This document shows, one piece after another, positions 1 to 5,618 of a stretch of DNA of 5,618 nt. The stretch comes from Oscillospiraceae bacterium (GTDB lineage Bacteria > Bacillota > Clostridia > Oscillospirales > Ruminococcaceae). The first letter of the stretch is position 1; every line of letters begins with the position of its first letter. A program made the position numbers and the translations under genes. The DNA is taken from positions 1 through 5,618 of the forward strand of contig JAIRWE010000006.1 in the NCBI GenBank assembly GCA_031253365.1, in the 5' to 3' direction. The notes under the pieces are model-generated. The model saw only the letters and a program-made list of their open reading frames with translations. It made no database searches and was not told where the DNA came from.

Positions 1-42
1 TGCAAGGTCGGAATTTAATATAGACGCCGAAATTTTAACCAT
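1..42 (-). CDS. rpe: Ribulose-phosphate 3-epimerase, N-terminal fragment (gene runs off the left edge)
   Basis: Only the first 14 codons are in the window, read leftward from an ATG at 42-40; the peptide is MVKISASILNSDLA. This matches the first beta strand of ribulose-phosphate 3-epimerases (pattern I-x-x-S-I-L-x-x-D-x-A), where the Ser lies in the active site at the mouth of a TIM barrel. The family interconverts ribulose 5-phosphate and xylulose 5-phosphate in the cytosolic pentose phosphate pathway. An AAGGA ribosome binding site lies at 57-53, 10 nt before the start, and a good leftward promoter lies at 79-107. The gene is divergent from the aro operon. Its pathway also leads to erythrose 4-phosphate, a shikimate precursor, but that link is inference. 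A related sugar-phosphate epimerase cannot be excluded from 14 residues. Confidence 0.7.
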   Translation of the reverse strand, partial: MVKISASILNSDLA

Positions 43-78
43 TTGACAACATTCCTTTTTTTGAAATCCGCAGATACC

Positions 79-107
79 ATTTTACATTAGTTATTCTGTT
101 TAGTCAA
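79..107 (-). promoter_or_regulatory. SigA-type promoter for the leftward rpe-like gene
   Basis: Read on the minus strand, TTGACT (107-102) is followed by a 17-nt spacer and TAAAAT (84-79). Each hexamer matches the SigA/sigma-70 consensus at 5 of 6 positions and the spacing is ideal. Transcription should start near 71-73, giving a leader of about 30 nt that contains the AAGGA site before the ATG at 42. Confidence 0.7.
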
Positions 108-138
108 GGTTTTTCAGCATAAATTTTTGAAAGCCCGT

Positions 139-167
139 TTGACATTTAAGGGAAATTGTGATACCAT
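139..167 (+). promoter_or_regulatory. SigA-type promoter with extended -10 for the radical SAM-aroBAC operon
   Basis: A perfect TTGACA (139-144) is followed by a 17-nt spacer and TACCAT (162-167), which matches TATAAT at 4 of 6 positions including the key first, second and last bases. A TG at 159-160 gives an extended -10, which would compensate for the weaker hexamer. The predicted start near 174 leaves a leader of only about 43 nt before the ATG at 217. That is too short for a T-box, a riboswitch or a peptide attenuator, and none is seen. Confidence 0.65.
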
Positions 168-216
168 GATATGTTGTTAAGAATTATGCGCGCGTGCCGA
201 CAGCAAAGGAAAAGTT

Positions 217-1755
217 ATGAACAATCCACTCTCAACCCTGCTGATATACCCCGATTTTCTCGAAGAGGACAAGCACGACAAAAACAAATCGGGCAATTAC
301 AGCGAAGGGCTTGCCTCGATTTCGGCGGTCTTGAAGCGGGGCGGATACGGAGTAAAACTGTACCATATGCTCTATATGCCCGATAAAAAGGAGTTTATTC
401 GGAAAATAGGCGAGTTTAACTGCGACGTTATCGGCTTTTCGGCGCGAACCACGGCAATCCCTTTCATAACCGAGTTGGCGGGGTGGCTTGACGACGAATT
501 CCCCGATATACCCGTCGGAATAGGCGGTTATCACGCCATTCTTGTCCCCGACGAGTGTGTCAAAATCCGCGGCGTTGACATGGTCGTCGTCGGCGAGGGG
601 GAATACCCGTGGCTTGAGTATATGGACAGCCTTCGCGAGGCGGAATCCGCGCCGGGGAACGCCCCCCGGACCGACATACCGAGCATTAACTTCAAAACGC
701 CCGGCGGTTCGGTTATAACCAACCCCGTCCGCCCGCTTATCGAGGATTTGGACAGCCTGCCCTTTCCCGATTTTGACCTGTTCGATTACGAGAATTTAGA
801 CCGTTCCAAGAATTTCACCGCCATGGTAATGCTGTCGCGCGGTTGCCTTTTTTCCTGCACCTATTGCGGTAATTCACAGTTCAGGAACATATACCCGAAC
901 AAAAAAAAATACTGCCGTTTCCGCAGCCCTGAAAAGTCAATCGAGCTTTTGCTGCTGCTTTTGGAAAAATTCCCTTTCATTAAATATATCGAGTTTCGCG
1001 ACGCCATCTTCAATATGTACGAGGACTGGTTCTACAAGTTCATGCCCGCGTATATCGAGAAAATCCGCCTTCCGTTTAACTGCAATCTTCGTTTTGACAT
1101 TCTCACGGAGGAAATGGTGAAGCTGCTCAAAGAAGGCGGGTGCTACATGATTGACATAGGTCTTGAATGCGGCAACGAGGAATTCAGAACCAAATACCTC
1201 CGCCGTTCCATGAAAAATGAACACATGATTAACGTCGCGAGATGGTTTAAGGAAAATAAAATCACCACCCTTACCTACAATATAGTGGGTTTGCCTTACG
1301 AAACGCCGGAATTATCGCTTGAAACCGTTAAATTGAACGCGCGGCTTGACGTGGATAAGGTTATACCGAATATTTTTTATCCTTACCCCATGACGATTCT
1401 GGAAAAAACGGCGCGGGACGGCGGTTTCACGGACCCGTCCGTAGACCCGAACGACCCTGTGCAGTTAAGAATGCCGCAGTACCCTAAATATGACATTTTA
1501 TACATGGCGTATAATTTTAATAAATTAGTCAAAAAGTATAAAAAAATTTACGCCTTGCCCGAGGGCAGGGCGAAGAAAGCCGAGACGCGCTTAGACAAGA
1601 GAATAACGGGGAAACACTATCCGCGCAAATTTTTGTATAAAAGCGCCAAGTTCAAAGAAAATATGTTCATAAAAGCCAAAAAGACGCTCAAAAAAGTTTC
1701 GCCGAAACTGTTTGTGTTCCTAAAAAACAGGACTATGAAAGAAGTAAAAAGCTAA
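217..1755 (+). CDS. B12-binding-domain radical SAM protein, unknown substrate
   Basis: This 512-residue cytosolic protein has the class B architecture: an N-terminal cobalamin-binding Rossmann-like domain (about 8-150), a linker with the typical LPFPDFDLF, a radical SAM barrel (about 200-395), and a C-terminal extension. In the B12 domain the recognisable pieces are IGGYHA (102-107) and VVVGEGEYPWLEYM (123-136). The 4Fe-4S site is C210-x3-C214-x2-C217 in RGCLFSCTYC. Further core motifs are IDIGLECGNEEF (312-323) and NIVGLPYETPE (355-365). Families with this fold include cobalamin-dependent methylases and ring-forming enzymes such as BchE; nothing here fixes the substrate. The last 79 residues are strongly basic (about 22 Lys and 5 Arg against 5 acidic). 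The ATG is supported by AAAGGAA at 205-211, 6 nt upstream. It is the first gene of the operon and its stop overlaps the aroB start by one base. The class call is firm; the function is unknown. Confidence 0.9.
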   Translation: MNNPLSTLLIYPDFLEEDKHDKNKSGNYSEGLASISAVLKRGGYGVKLYHMLYMPDKKEFIRKIGEFNCDVIGFSARTTAIPFITELAGWLDDEFPDIPVGIGGYHAILVPDECVKIRGVDMVVVGEGEYPWLEYMDSLREAESAPGNAPRTDIPSINFKTPGGSVITNPVRPLIEDLDSLPFPDFDLFDYENLDRSKNFTAMVMLSRGCLFSCTYCGNSQFRNIYPNKKKYCRFRSPEKSIELLLLLLEKFPFIKYIEFRDAIFNMYEDWFYKFMPAYIEKIRLPFNCNLRFDILTEEMVKLLKEGGCYMIDIGLECGNEEFRTKYLRRSMKNEHMINVARWFKENKITTLTYNIVGLPYETPELSLETVKLNARLDVDKVIPNIFYPYPMTILEKTARDGGFTDPSVDPNDPVQLRMPQYPKYDILYMAYNFNKLVKKYKKIYALPEGRAKKAETRLDKRITGKHYPRKFLYKSAKFKENMFIKAKKTLKKVSPKLFVFLKNRTMKEVKS

Positions 1756-2798
1756 TGCGACGAATCCGTGTCAACGCCGGAAAGGGCTATGATATACTAA
1801 TCGGCGCGGGGCTGCTTGAACGCTCCGGCGAGCTGGTTCGTCCGCTGACTTCGGCGGGGATTGCCGCGATTGTCACCGACGATATTGTCGGCGCCCTTTA
1901 TTCCGACAAGGTGTCGGCTTGCCTTGAAAGTGCCGGTTTTACGGTGAAGACCTTCGTTTTCCCGAACGGCGAGAAGAGCAAGTCGCACGACGTCCTTTCG
2001 GGCTTGTATGTCTTTTTGGCGGATTTAAGGCTCACGCGCTCGGACGTGCTGATAGCGCTCGGCGGCGGAGTTGTCGGGGATTTGGCGGGTTATGCCGCCG
2101 CGACTTATCTGAGGGGGGTTGATTGCGTTCAAATCCCCACGACGCTGTTGGCGCAGACCGACAGTTCCGTCGGCGGAAAAACGGGCGTGAATATCAAAGC
2201 GGGAAAAAACCTCGTCGGGGCGTTTCATCAACCCGCGCTTGTAATCTGCGACACCGACACGCTTTCCACGCTGTCACCCGAAACGTTTTCGGACGGCATG
2301 GCAGAGGTCATAAAGCACGCCATGATTTATGACGAGGGGCTGTTTGACTTAATCAGCGGCAATATCGCCGAAATCGGCGACGTTCTCGAGAGAAGCGTCA
2401 GGGTCAAGGTCGCCGTAGTGGAGCGCGACACCTACGAAAAGGGCGAGCGCATGAAACTGAACTTCGGGCATACGCTGGGCCACGCGATAGAAAAGTATCA
2501 TAAATTCGGCGGTATAACCCACGGAAGCGCGGTGGCGGCGGGAATGGCGATTTTCACGAAGCTGTCGGAGCGTCTCGGATTGACCGAGCGGGGTACTTAC
2601 GAGAAACTTATCGGCTGTTTAAGGAAATATAACCTTCCGACAAGCACAAAGGCGGATATGAACGAATTATACGAATATTGCATGAACGACAAGAAGCGTT
2701 CCGGGGATTATGTAAATATTGTTCTGTGCGAAAAAATAGGCGTCAGCTTTATTAAAAAGATGGACGCAAAGGAGTTTAAAGGGTTTTTATGGATGTAA
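1755..2798 (+). CDS. aroB: 3-dehydroquinate synthase
   Basis: AroB converts DAHP to 3-dehydroquinate, the second step of the shikimate pathway, using NAD and a divalent metal in the cytosol. The 347 residues are a normal family length. Visible motifs are the NAD loop ALGGGVVGDLAGYAAAT (101-117), the substrate segment IPTTLLAQTDSSVGGKTGVN (127-146, with D136 and K142), GMAEVIKHAM (181-190), NFGHTLGHAIE (236-246) and HGSAVAAGM (256-264). The expected metal ligands are E184, H239 and H256. The start MRRIRVNAGKGYDI fits the family, so the ATG at 1755 is right, but no clear Shine-Dalgarno precedes it; the start shares one base with the upstream TAA, which suggests coupled reinitiation. AroB relatives that make secondary-metabolite cyclitols exist, but intact motifs and the aroA-aroC neighbours favour the shikimate enzyme. 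Confidence 0.96.
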   Translation: MRRIRVNAGKGYDILIGAGLLERSGELVRPLTSAGIAAIVTDDIVGALYSDKVSACLESAGFTVKTFVFPNGEKSKSHDVLSGLYVFLADLRLTRSDVLIALGGGVVGDLAGYAAATYLRGVDCVQIPTTLLAQTDSSVGGKTGVNIKAGKNLVGAFHQPALVICDTDTLSTLSPETFSDGMAEVIKHAMIYDEGLFDLISGNIAEIGDVLERSVRVKVAVVERDTYEKGERMKLNFGHTLGHAIEKYHKFGGITHGSAVAAGMAIFTKLSERLGLTERGTYEKLIGCLRKYNLPTSTKADMNELYEYCMNDKKRSGDYVNIVLCEKIGVSFIKKMDAKEFKGFLWM

Positions 2799-3940
2799 GA
2801 ATCACGCCGTCGAGATTATCGGGAACGGTTACCCCCCCCGCGTCGAAAAGCGTTTCCCACCGCGCGTTAATCTGCTCCGCCTTGGCGGGCGGCGGCGAAA
2901 TATCCAACCTTCTTGACTGCGACGACATAACGGCCACAAAAAACGCGCTGAAAGCCATTCGCGGCAAAAACGCCGACGTCGACTGCAACGAAAGCGCTTC
3001 GACGCTGAGATTTTTGATGCCTGTTTTCGCGGCTCTCGGAATAACGTCGGTGTTTCGGGGGCGCGGCGGGCTTCCCAACCGTACCGTCGGACCCTGCGTT
3101 GAAGAATTGGCGAAGCACGGGATAACGTTTGAGCGAACGGAAATGCCTTATAAATTCAGCGGCGTGTTGACGCCGGGGAAATACGCTTTGAGCGGCGATA
3201 TTTCCTCTCAGTTCGTGACGGGGCTGCTTTTGGCGTTGCCGCTGCTTGACGGCGACAGCGAAATCGTTCTTACCTCGCCGTTGCAGTCCAAGCCGTATGT
3301 TGATTTAACCGTCGCCGTTATGCGCGGTTACGGCGTCGTCGCGGAGGAAACCGTTCGCGGCTATTTTGTAAGGGGCGGTCAAAGGTATAAGCCCCGCGCT
3401 TTCACCGTGGAGGCGGATATGTCGCAGGCGGCGTTTTTCGCCGTGGCGAACGCGCTGGGTTCGGACATAAGCATAAGCGGTTTGAACCCCGACAGCTTGC
3501 AGGGGGACAGGGTGATTTTCGATATAGTGAAGCGTTCGCCGCCGTATGAAATCGACGCTTCCGACACCCCCGACATTGTTCCGATTTTGAGCGTTCTATG
3601 CGCGTTGTCGCCGGGAACGTCGTTTATCCGTAAATGTTCCCGTCTGCGCCTTAAAGAATGTGACAGGCTTGAGGCTGTTTCGACCGAGCTGAACGAAATG
3701 GGGGGGCGGGTTGAAATCACGCCGGACGATTCGCTGAAAATCACGGGCGCGGAACGGCTTAAAGGCGGCGTCCGTTTATCCCGGGGCGACCACAGAATAG
3801 CCATGTCGCTTGCCGTCGCCGCCGCGAGGTGCGCCGAGCCCCTCGTCATAAAAGGCGCGCAATGCGTGAAAAAATCTTACGCGAATTTTTTTGACGATAT
3901 GGAAAAGTTAGGGGGAATTGTTGATGTCCTCGATATTTAA
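2789..3940 (+). CDS. aroA: 3-phosphoshikimate 1-carboxyvinyltransferase (EPSP synthase), compact form
   Basis: AroA joins PEP and shikimate 3-phosphate to make EPSP, step six of the shikimate pathway. Family residues are present: K20 and R25 in ASKSVSHRA, R74, R98 in GLPNRTVG, SSQF (139-142), QSKPY (166-170), SQAAFF (212-217), SLQGD (236-240), the catalytic D262, LKECDRL (288-294, E290 and R293), GDHRIAM (333-339) and K362. By alignment from memory these correspond to E. coli K22, R100, R124, S169-Q171, S197, D313, E341, R344, R386 and K411. At 383 residues it is about 44 shorter than E. coli AroA, with the loss concentrated in two places (near 55-65 and 248-257). The PEP-site loop reads NESASTLRF (67-75), so A70 replaces the usual Gly (E. 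coli Gly96). It overlaps aroB by 10 bp. Possible ribosome sites are AAAGGAG (2768-2774, rather far) and AAAGGG (2778-2783, 5 nt away). Confidence 0.94.
   Translation: MDVRITPSRLSGTVTPPASKSVSHRALICSALAGGGEISNLLDCDDITATKNALKAIRGKNADVDCNESASTLRFLMPVFAALGITSVFRGRGGLPNRTVGPCVEELAKHGITFERTEMPYKFSGVLTPGKYALSGDISSQFVTGLLLALPLLDGDSEIVLTSPLQSKPYVDLTVAVMRGYGVVAEETVRGYFVRGGQRYKPRAFTVEADMSQAAFFAVANALGSDISISGLNPDSLQGDRVIFDIVKRSPPYEIDASDTPDIVPILSVLCALSPGTSFIRKCSRLRLKECDRLEAVSTELNEMGGRVEITPDDSLKITGAERLKGGVRLSRGDHRIAMSLAVAAARCAEPLVIKGAQCVKKSYANFFDDMEKLGGIVDVLDI
3910..3915 (+). promoter_or_regulatory. Ribosome binding site that fixes the aroC start
   Basis: AGGGGG lies 8 nt before the ATG at 3924 and inside the last codons of aroA. 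Two in-frame TTG codons at 3918 and 3921 would extend AroC by two residues or one, but they lie only 2 and 5 nt from this site. The ATG is therefore preferred, and it gives the family-like start MSSIFNGGG. Confidence 0.7.
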
Positions 3941-4997
3941 CGGCGGCGGTATTTCCTTTTCTGTTTTCGGGGAATCGCACGGTTCGGGCATAGGAATAGT
4001 CGTCGACGGTCTTCCTCCGGGGGAAAGAATCGATTTGGAAAAAATCGGCGTTTTCATGGCGCGCCGCGCCCCGGGGAAGGACAGAACGGGCACCGCGCGT
4101 AAGGAGAGCGATATTCCCGAAATATTATCCGGCTTGTATAACGGCAAAACCACCGGAACGCCGTTATGCGCGGCGATACGCAACACGGGGCAGCGTTCGG
4201 CGGATTATTCCGGCGGCGTTATGACGATTAGACCCGGACACGCCGATTATACGGGATACGTCCGTTACGGCGGGAACAACGACATTCGCGGCGGCGGGCA
4301 TTTTTCCGGCAGACTGACGGCTCCGCTGGTTTTCGCGGGGGGGGTGTGCGGGCAGATTCTCGAACGCCGCAAAATTGTGACGGGAGCGCATATTTATTCG
4401 ATTGCCGGCGTTCGCGACGAACCGTTCGACCCCGTGAACATAGATTCCGATACGCTTCGCGCCGTAAGAACGCGGTACCTCCCGCTGCTTCGCCCCGAGA
4501 AGGACGGCGAATTTCGCGAAGTCATAGACGCCGCGCGCGAAGCGAGCGATTCCGTCGGCGGAATAATCGAGTGCGCGGTTATCGGCGTTCCCGCCGGAAT
4601 AGGCTCCCCCATGCTTGACGGTCTTGAAAACATAATAGCGCGGTTGGTGTTCGCCATCCCGGGCGTTAAGGGGATAGAGTTCGGCGCGGGGTTCGATTCC
4701 GCCGGAATGAGGGGCAGCGAAAACAACGATGAATTCTGCGTGAAAGACGGCGTCGTCCTCACCAAAACGAACAACCACGGCGGGATACTGGGCGGAATAA
4801 GCTCCGGTATGCCGATAGTTTTCCGCGTCGCCTTCAAACCCACCCCTTCGATAGCCCTGCCGCAGAAAACGGTCGATGTGTCGGATAAAACCGAAACCAT
4901 CGTGAAGATTAAGGGCAGACACGACCCGTGCATTGTTCCGAGGGCCGTTCCCGTCGTTGAATCGGCAGTCAACATCGCGGTAATGTCGCTGATGTGA
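3924..4997 (+). CDS. aroC: Chorismate synthase
   Basis: AroC removes phosphate from EPSP to give chorismate, the last common step to the aromatic amino acids and folate. The reaction needs reduced FMN although it has no net redox change. The 357 residues from the ATG match the family length. All three signatures are visible: FGESHG (15-20) with active-site H19; RPGHADYT (103-110) with the second active-site H106, followed by GGNNDIRGGGHFSGR (116-130); and GRHDPCIVPRAVPVVES (331-347). RRAPGKD (47-53), KESDIPEILSG (60-70) and NNHGGILGGISSG (283-295) are also typical, the last being the form usual in Clostridia. The start overlaps the end of aroA by 17 bp. No FMN-reductase domain is fused, so reduced flavin must come from elsewhere in the cell (the monofunctional type). 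Confidence 0.97.
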   Translation: MSSIFNGGGISFSVFGESHGSGIGIVVDGLPPGERIDLEKIGVFMARRAPGKDRTGTARKESDIPEILSGLYNGKTTGTPLCAAIRNTGQRSADYSGGVMTIRPGHADYTGYVRYGGNNDIRGGGHFSGRLTAPLVFAGGVCGQILERRKIVTGAHIYSIAGVRDEPFDPVNIDSDTLRAVRTRYLPLLRPEKDGEFREVIDAAREASDSVGGIIECAVIGVPAGIGSPMLDGLENIIARLVFAIPGVKGIEFGAGFDSAGMRGSENNDEFCVKDGVVLTKTNNHGGILGGISSGMPIVFRVAFKPTPSIALPQKTVDVSDKTETIVKIKGRHDPCIVPRAVPVVESAVNIAVMSLM

Positions 4998-4999
4998 GG
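4996..4999 (+). promoter_or_regulatory. Ribosome binding site that fixes the start of the last operon gene
   Basis: GAGG overlaps the aroC stop codon and lies 6 nt before the ATG at 5006. A GTG at 4994 is in the same frame and would add four residues (MRSP), but it sits on top of this site and has no ribosome site of its own. The ATG is preferred. Confidence 0.6.
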
Positions 5000-5005
5000 T
5001 CGCCC

Positions 5006-5524
5006 ATGAAATTACCGAAAATTACGATAACCGACGAAGTTAAAATCATAACGCTGGTGTGCCTGATTTTGGAAAAGTTAGGCGGGCTTACCGAAGCGCA
5101 GTTACTTGAAATCGTGACCGTCGATGAAACAATCGCGCAGTTCGGGCTGATTGACGCGCTGACCGTCATGGAGAAAAAAAAACTCGCGAACGTAACCGGC
5201 GATTTGTTTGAAATCACCGACGCGGGCAGGGGCTGGCTGAAAGAATTTGCGAAAACGCCCGCCGTTACCCTGCGAAACAAAATGCTTCGCGAGGGGGAAA
5301 GGGTCGTCCGTTTCGCCAAGCTGAAAAAAGCGGTAAAGTGGGATATTACCCGTGAAAAAAGCGGTTGGGCGTTTTACGTTTGCTTTTTGAACGAAATGGA
5401 CGGTTCGGCGGTGATGGAAATAAAAATACACTCAAACACAAACAAAGGCGCCGCGGAGATTCAAGAGAAATTCCTGAAAGACCCGCCTAAGATTATCCGA
5501 AACACGCTGTCGAATTTTTTGTAA
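5006..5524 (+). CDS. DUF4364-like protein with putative winged-helix N-terminus
   Basis: This soluble protein of 172 residues has no signal peptide or membrane segment. Residues about 8-85 look like a winged helix: a first helix (EVKIITLVCLILEKLG), LTEAQLLEIV, a third helix around IDALTVMEKKKL (49-60), then a wing-like strand LFEITDAGRGWLKEF (67-81). Residues about 110-172 look like beta strands followed by a helix (WAFYVCFLNEMDGSAVMEIK, then AAEIQEKFLKDPPKIIRNTL). This order and length fit DUF4364, a mostly clostridial family, as I remember it; no search was run. Winged helices usually bind DNA, so a regulatory role is possible, but no ligand or target can be read from the sequence. It starts 8 bp after aroC and the terminator begins inside its stop codon, so it is the last gene of the aro operon. 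An in-frame A9 run (5174-5182) encodes KKK. Confidence 0.65.
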   Translation: MKLPKITITDEVKIITLVCLILEKLGGLTEAQLLEIVTVDETIAQFGLIDALTVMEKKKLANVTGDLFEITDAGRGWLKEFAKTPAVTLRNKMLREGERVVRFAKLKKAVKWDITREKSGWAFYVCFLNEMDGSAVMEIKIHSNTNKGAAEIQEKFLKDPPKIIRNTLSNFL

Positions 5525-5550
5525 AAAACCCGCCGAAAGGCGGGTTTTTT
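5523..5550. terminator. Bidirectional intrinsic terminator
   Basis: A perfect 6-bp GC stem, CCCGCC (5529-5534) with GGCGGG (5539-5544), closes a GAAA tetraloop (5535-5538). It is followed by T6 (5545-5550) and preceded by A6 (5523-5528), so including the A/T arms it is a perfect 12-bp inverted repeat. The A6 arm begins within the TAA of the last operon gene. The hairpin should work on both strands and serve the operon on the left and the convergent gene on the right. Confidence 0.93.
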
Positions 5551-5560
5551 GCAGGTGTCT

Positions 5561-5618
5561 TTAAGTCAGTTTTTCAAGAAGAAGGAACCAATTTTCCTCG
5601 TTTATGTCCATCGTTTCC
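5561..5618 (-). CDS. C-terminal end of a convergent gene, unidentified (runs off the right edge)
   Basis: Read leftward, an open frame enters from the right edge and ends at a TAA at 5563-5561, only 10 bp before the shared terminator. The visible peptide is ETMDINEENWFLLLEKLT (18 residues), which looks like an acidic amphipathic C-terminal helix. The codon use is plausible and the position next to a bidirectional hairpin supports a real gene. Too little is present to name a family, and an internal Met start would leave only 16 residues, so it is treated as partial. Confidence 0.6.
   Translation of the reverse strand, partial: ETMDINEENWFLLLEKLT

Noticed and set aside
43..48. A perfect TTGACA on the plus strand as a second rightward promoter
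   Set aside because: No acceptable -10 lies 16-18 nt downstream; the TACCAT at 75-80 is 26 nt away. The bases fall in the leader of the leftward rpe-like gene, next to its start codon.
168..216. A T-box, riboswitch or leader-peptide attenuator before the operon
   Set aside because: Only about 43 nt lie between the predicted transcription start and the first ATG, with no T-box sequence, no run of aromatic codons and no hairpin followed by a T run.
171..386. A 71-codon frame starting in the operon leader
   Set aside because: It is out of frame with and overlaps the radical SAM gene, lacks a ribosome binding site before the ATG at 171, which is also at or before the predicted transcription start, and has no family resemblance.
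1755..2798. AroB as a secondary-metabolite sugar-phosphate cyclase (for example a valiolone or deoxyinosose synthase) paired with the radical SAM enzyme
   Set aside because: All dehydroquinate synthase motifs are intact and the gene is followed directly by aroA and aroC, so the ordinary shikimate role is far more likely.
4164..4922. A 252-codon open frame on the minus strand opposite aroC
   Set aside because: It lies wholly within aroC, which has all family signatures. The product has low-complexity Arg/Ala/His-rich composition typical of an antisense shadow of GC-rich codons, and there is no ribosome site or promoter.
3901..5082. A 12-bp direct repeat GGAAAAGTTAGG at 3901-3912 and 5071-5082
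   Set aside because: Both copies encode the common peptide EKLGG (or its start) inside genes in the same frame; chance and codon bias explain it.

Overview
The window looks like chromosomal DNA from an anaerobic low-to-mid GC Firmicute, most likely a Clostridia-type bacterium. The evidence is the style of the AroA and AroC proteins (short clostridial EPSP synthase, chorismate synthase with a GNND-RGGGHFSGR core), a last gene resembling the mostly clostridial DUF4364 family, SigA-like promoters, and AT-rich intergenic DNA against GC-richer genes. No mobile element, CRISPR array, tRNA or rRNA is visible.

Layout. Positions 1-42 hold the first 14 codons of a leftward gene whose start reads like ribulose-phosphate 3-epimerase (rpe). 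Positions 43-216 are a divergent promoter region, with a SigA-type promoter facing left (79-107) and one with an extended -10 facing right (139-167). From 217 to 5524 five rightward genes are packed head to tail: a B12-binding-domain radical SAM protein, aroB, aroA, aroC and a DUF4364-like winged-helix protein. The junctions are a 1-bp overlap, a 10-bp overlap, a 17-bp overlap and an 8-bp gap. A perfect hairpin terminator flanked by A6 and T6 follows at once (5523-5550). Beyond it, 5561-5618 is the 3' end of a leftward gene that converges on the same terminator.

How the genes fit together. AroB makes 3-dehydroquinate, AroA makes EPSP, and AroC makes chorismate, so the core of the operon is three steps of the shikimate pathway. 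The steps between AroB and AroA (dehydroquinase, shikimate dehydrogenase, shikimate kinase) are not in the window. The two flanking genes are less expected: a cobalamin-type radical SAM protein that opens the operon and is translationally joined to aroB, and a small putative winged-helix protein that closes it.

The points most worth a second look are: (1) the radical SAM gene as leader of a shikimate operon; (2) AroA, in which Ala replaces the near-invariant Gly at the E. coli Gly96 position and two similar stretches, one in each half, are missing; and (3) the DUF4364-like gene as a possible regulator of the operon.
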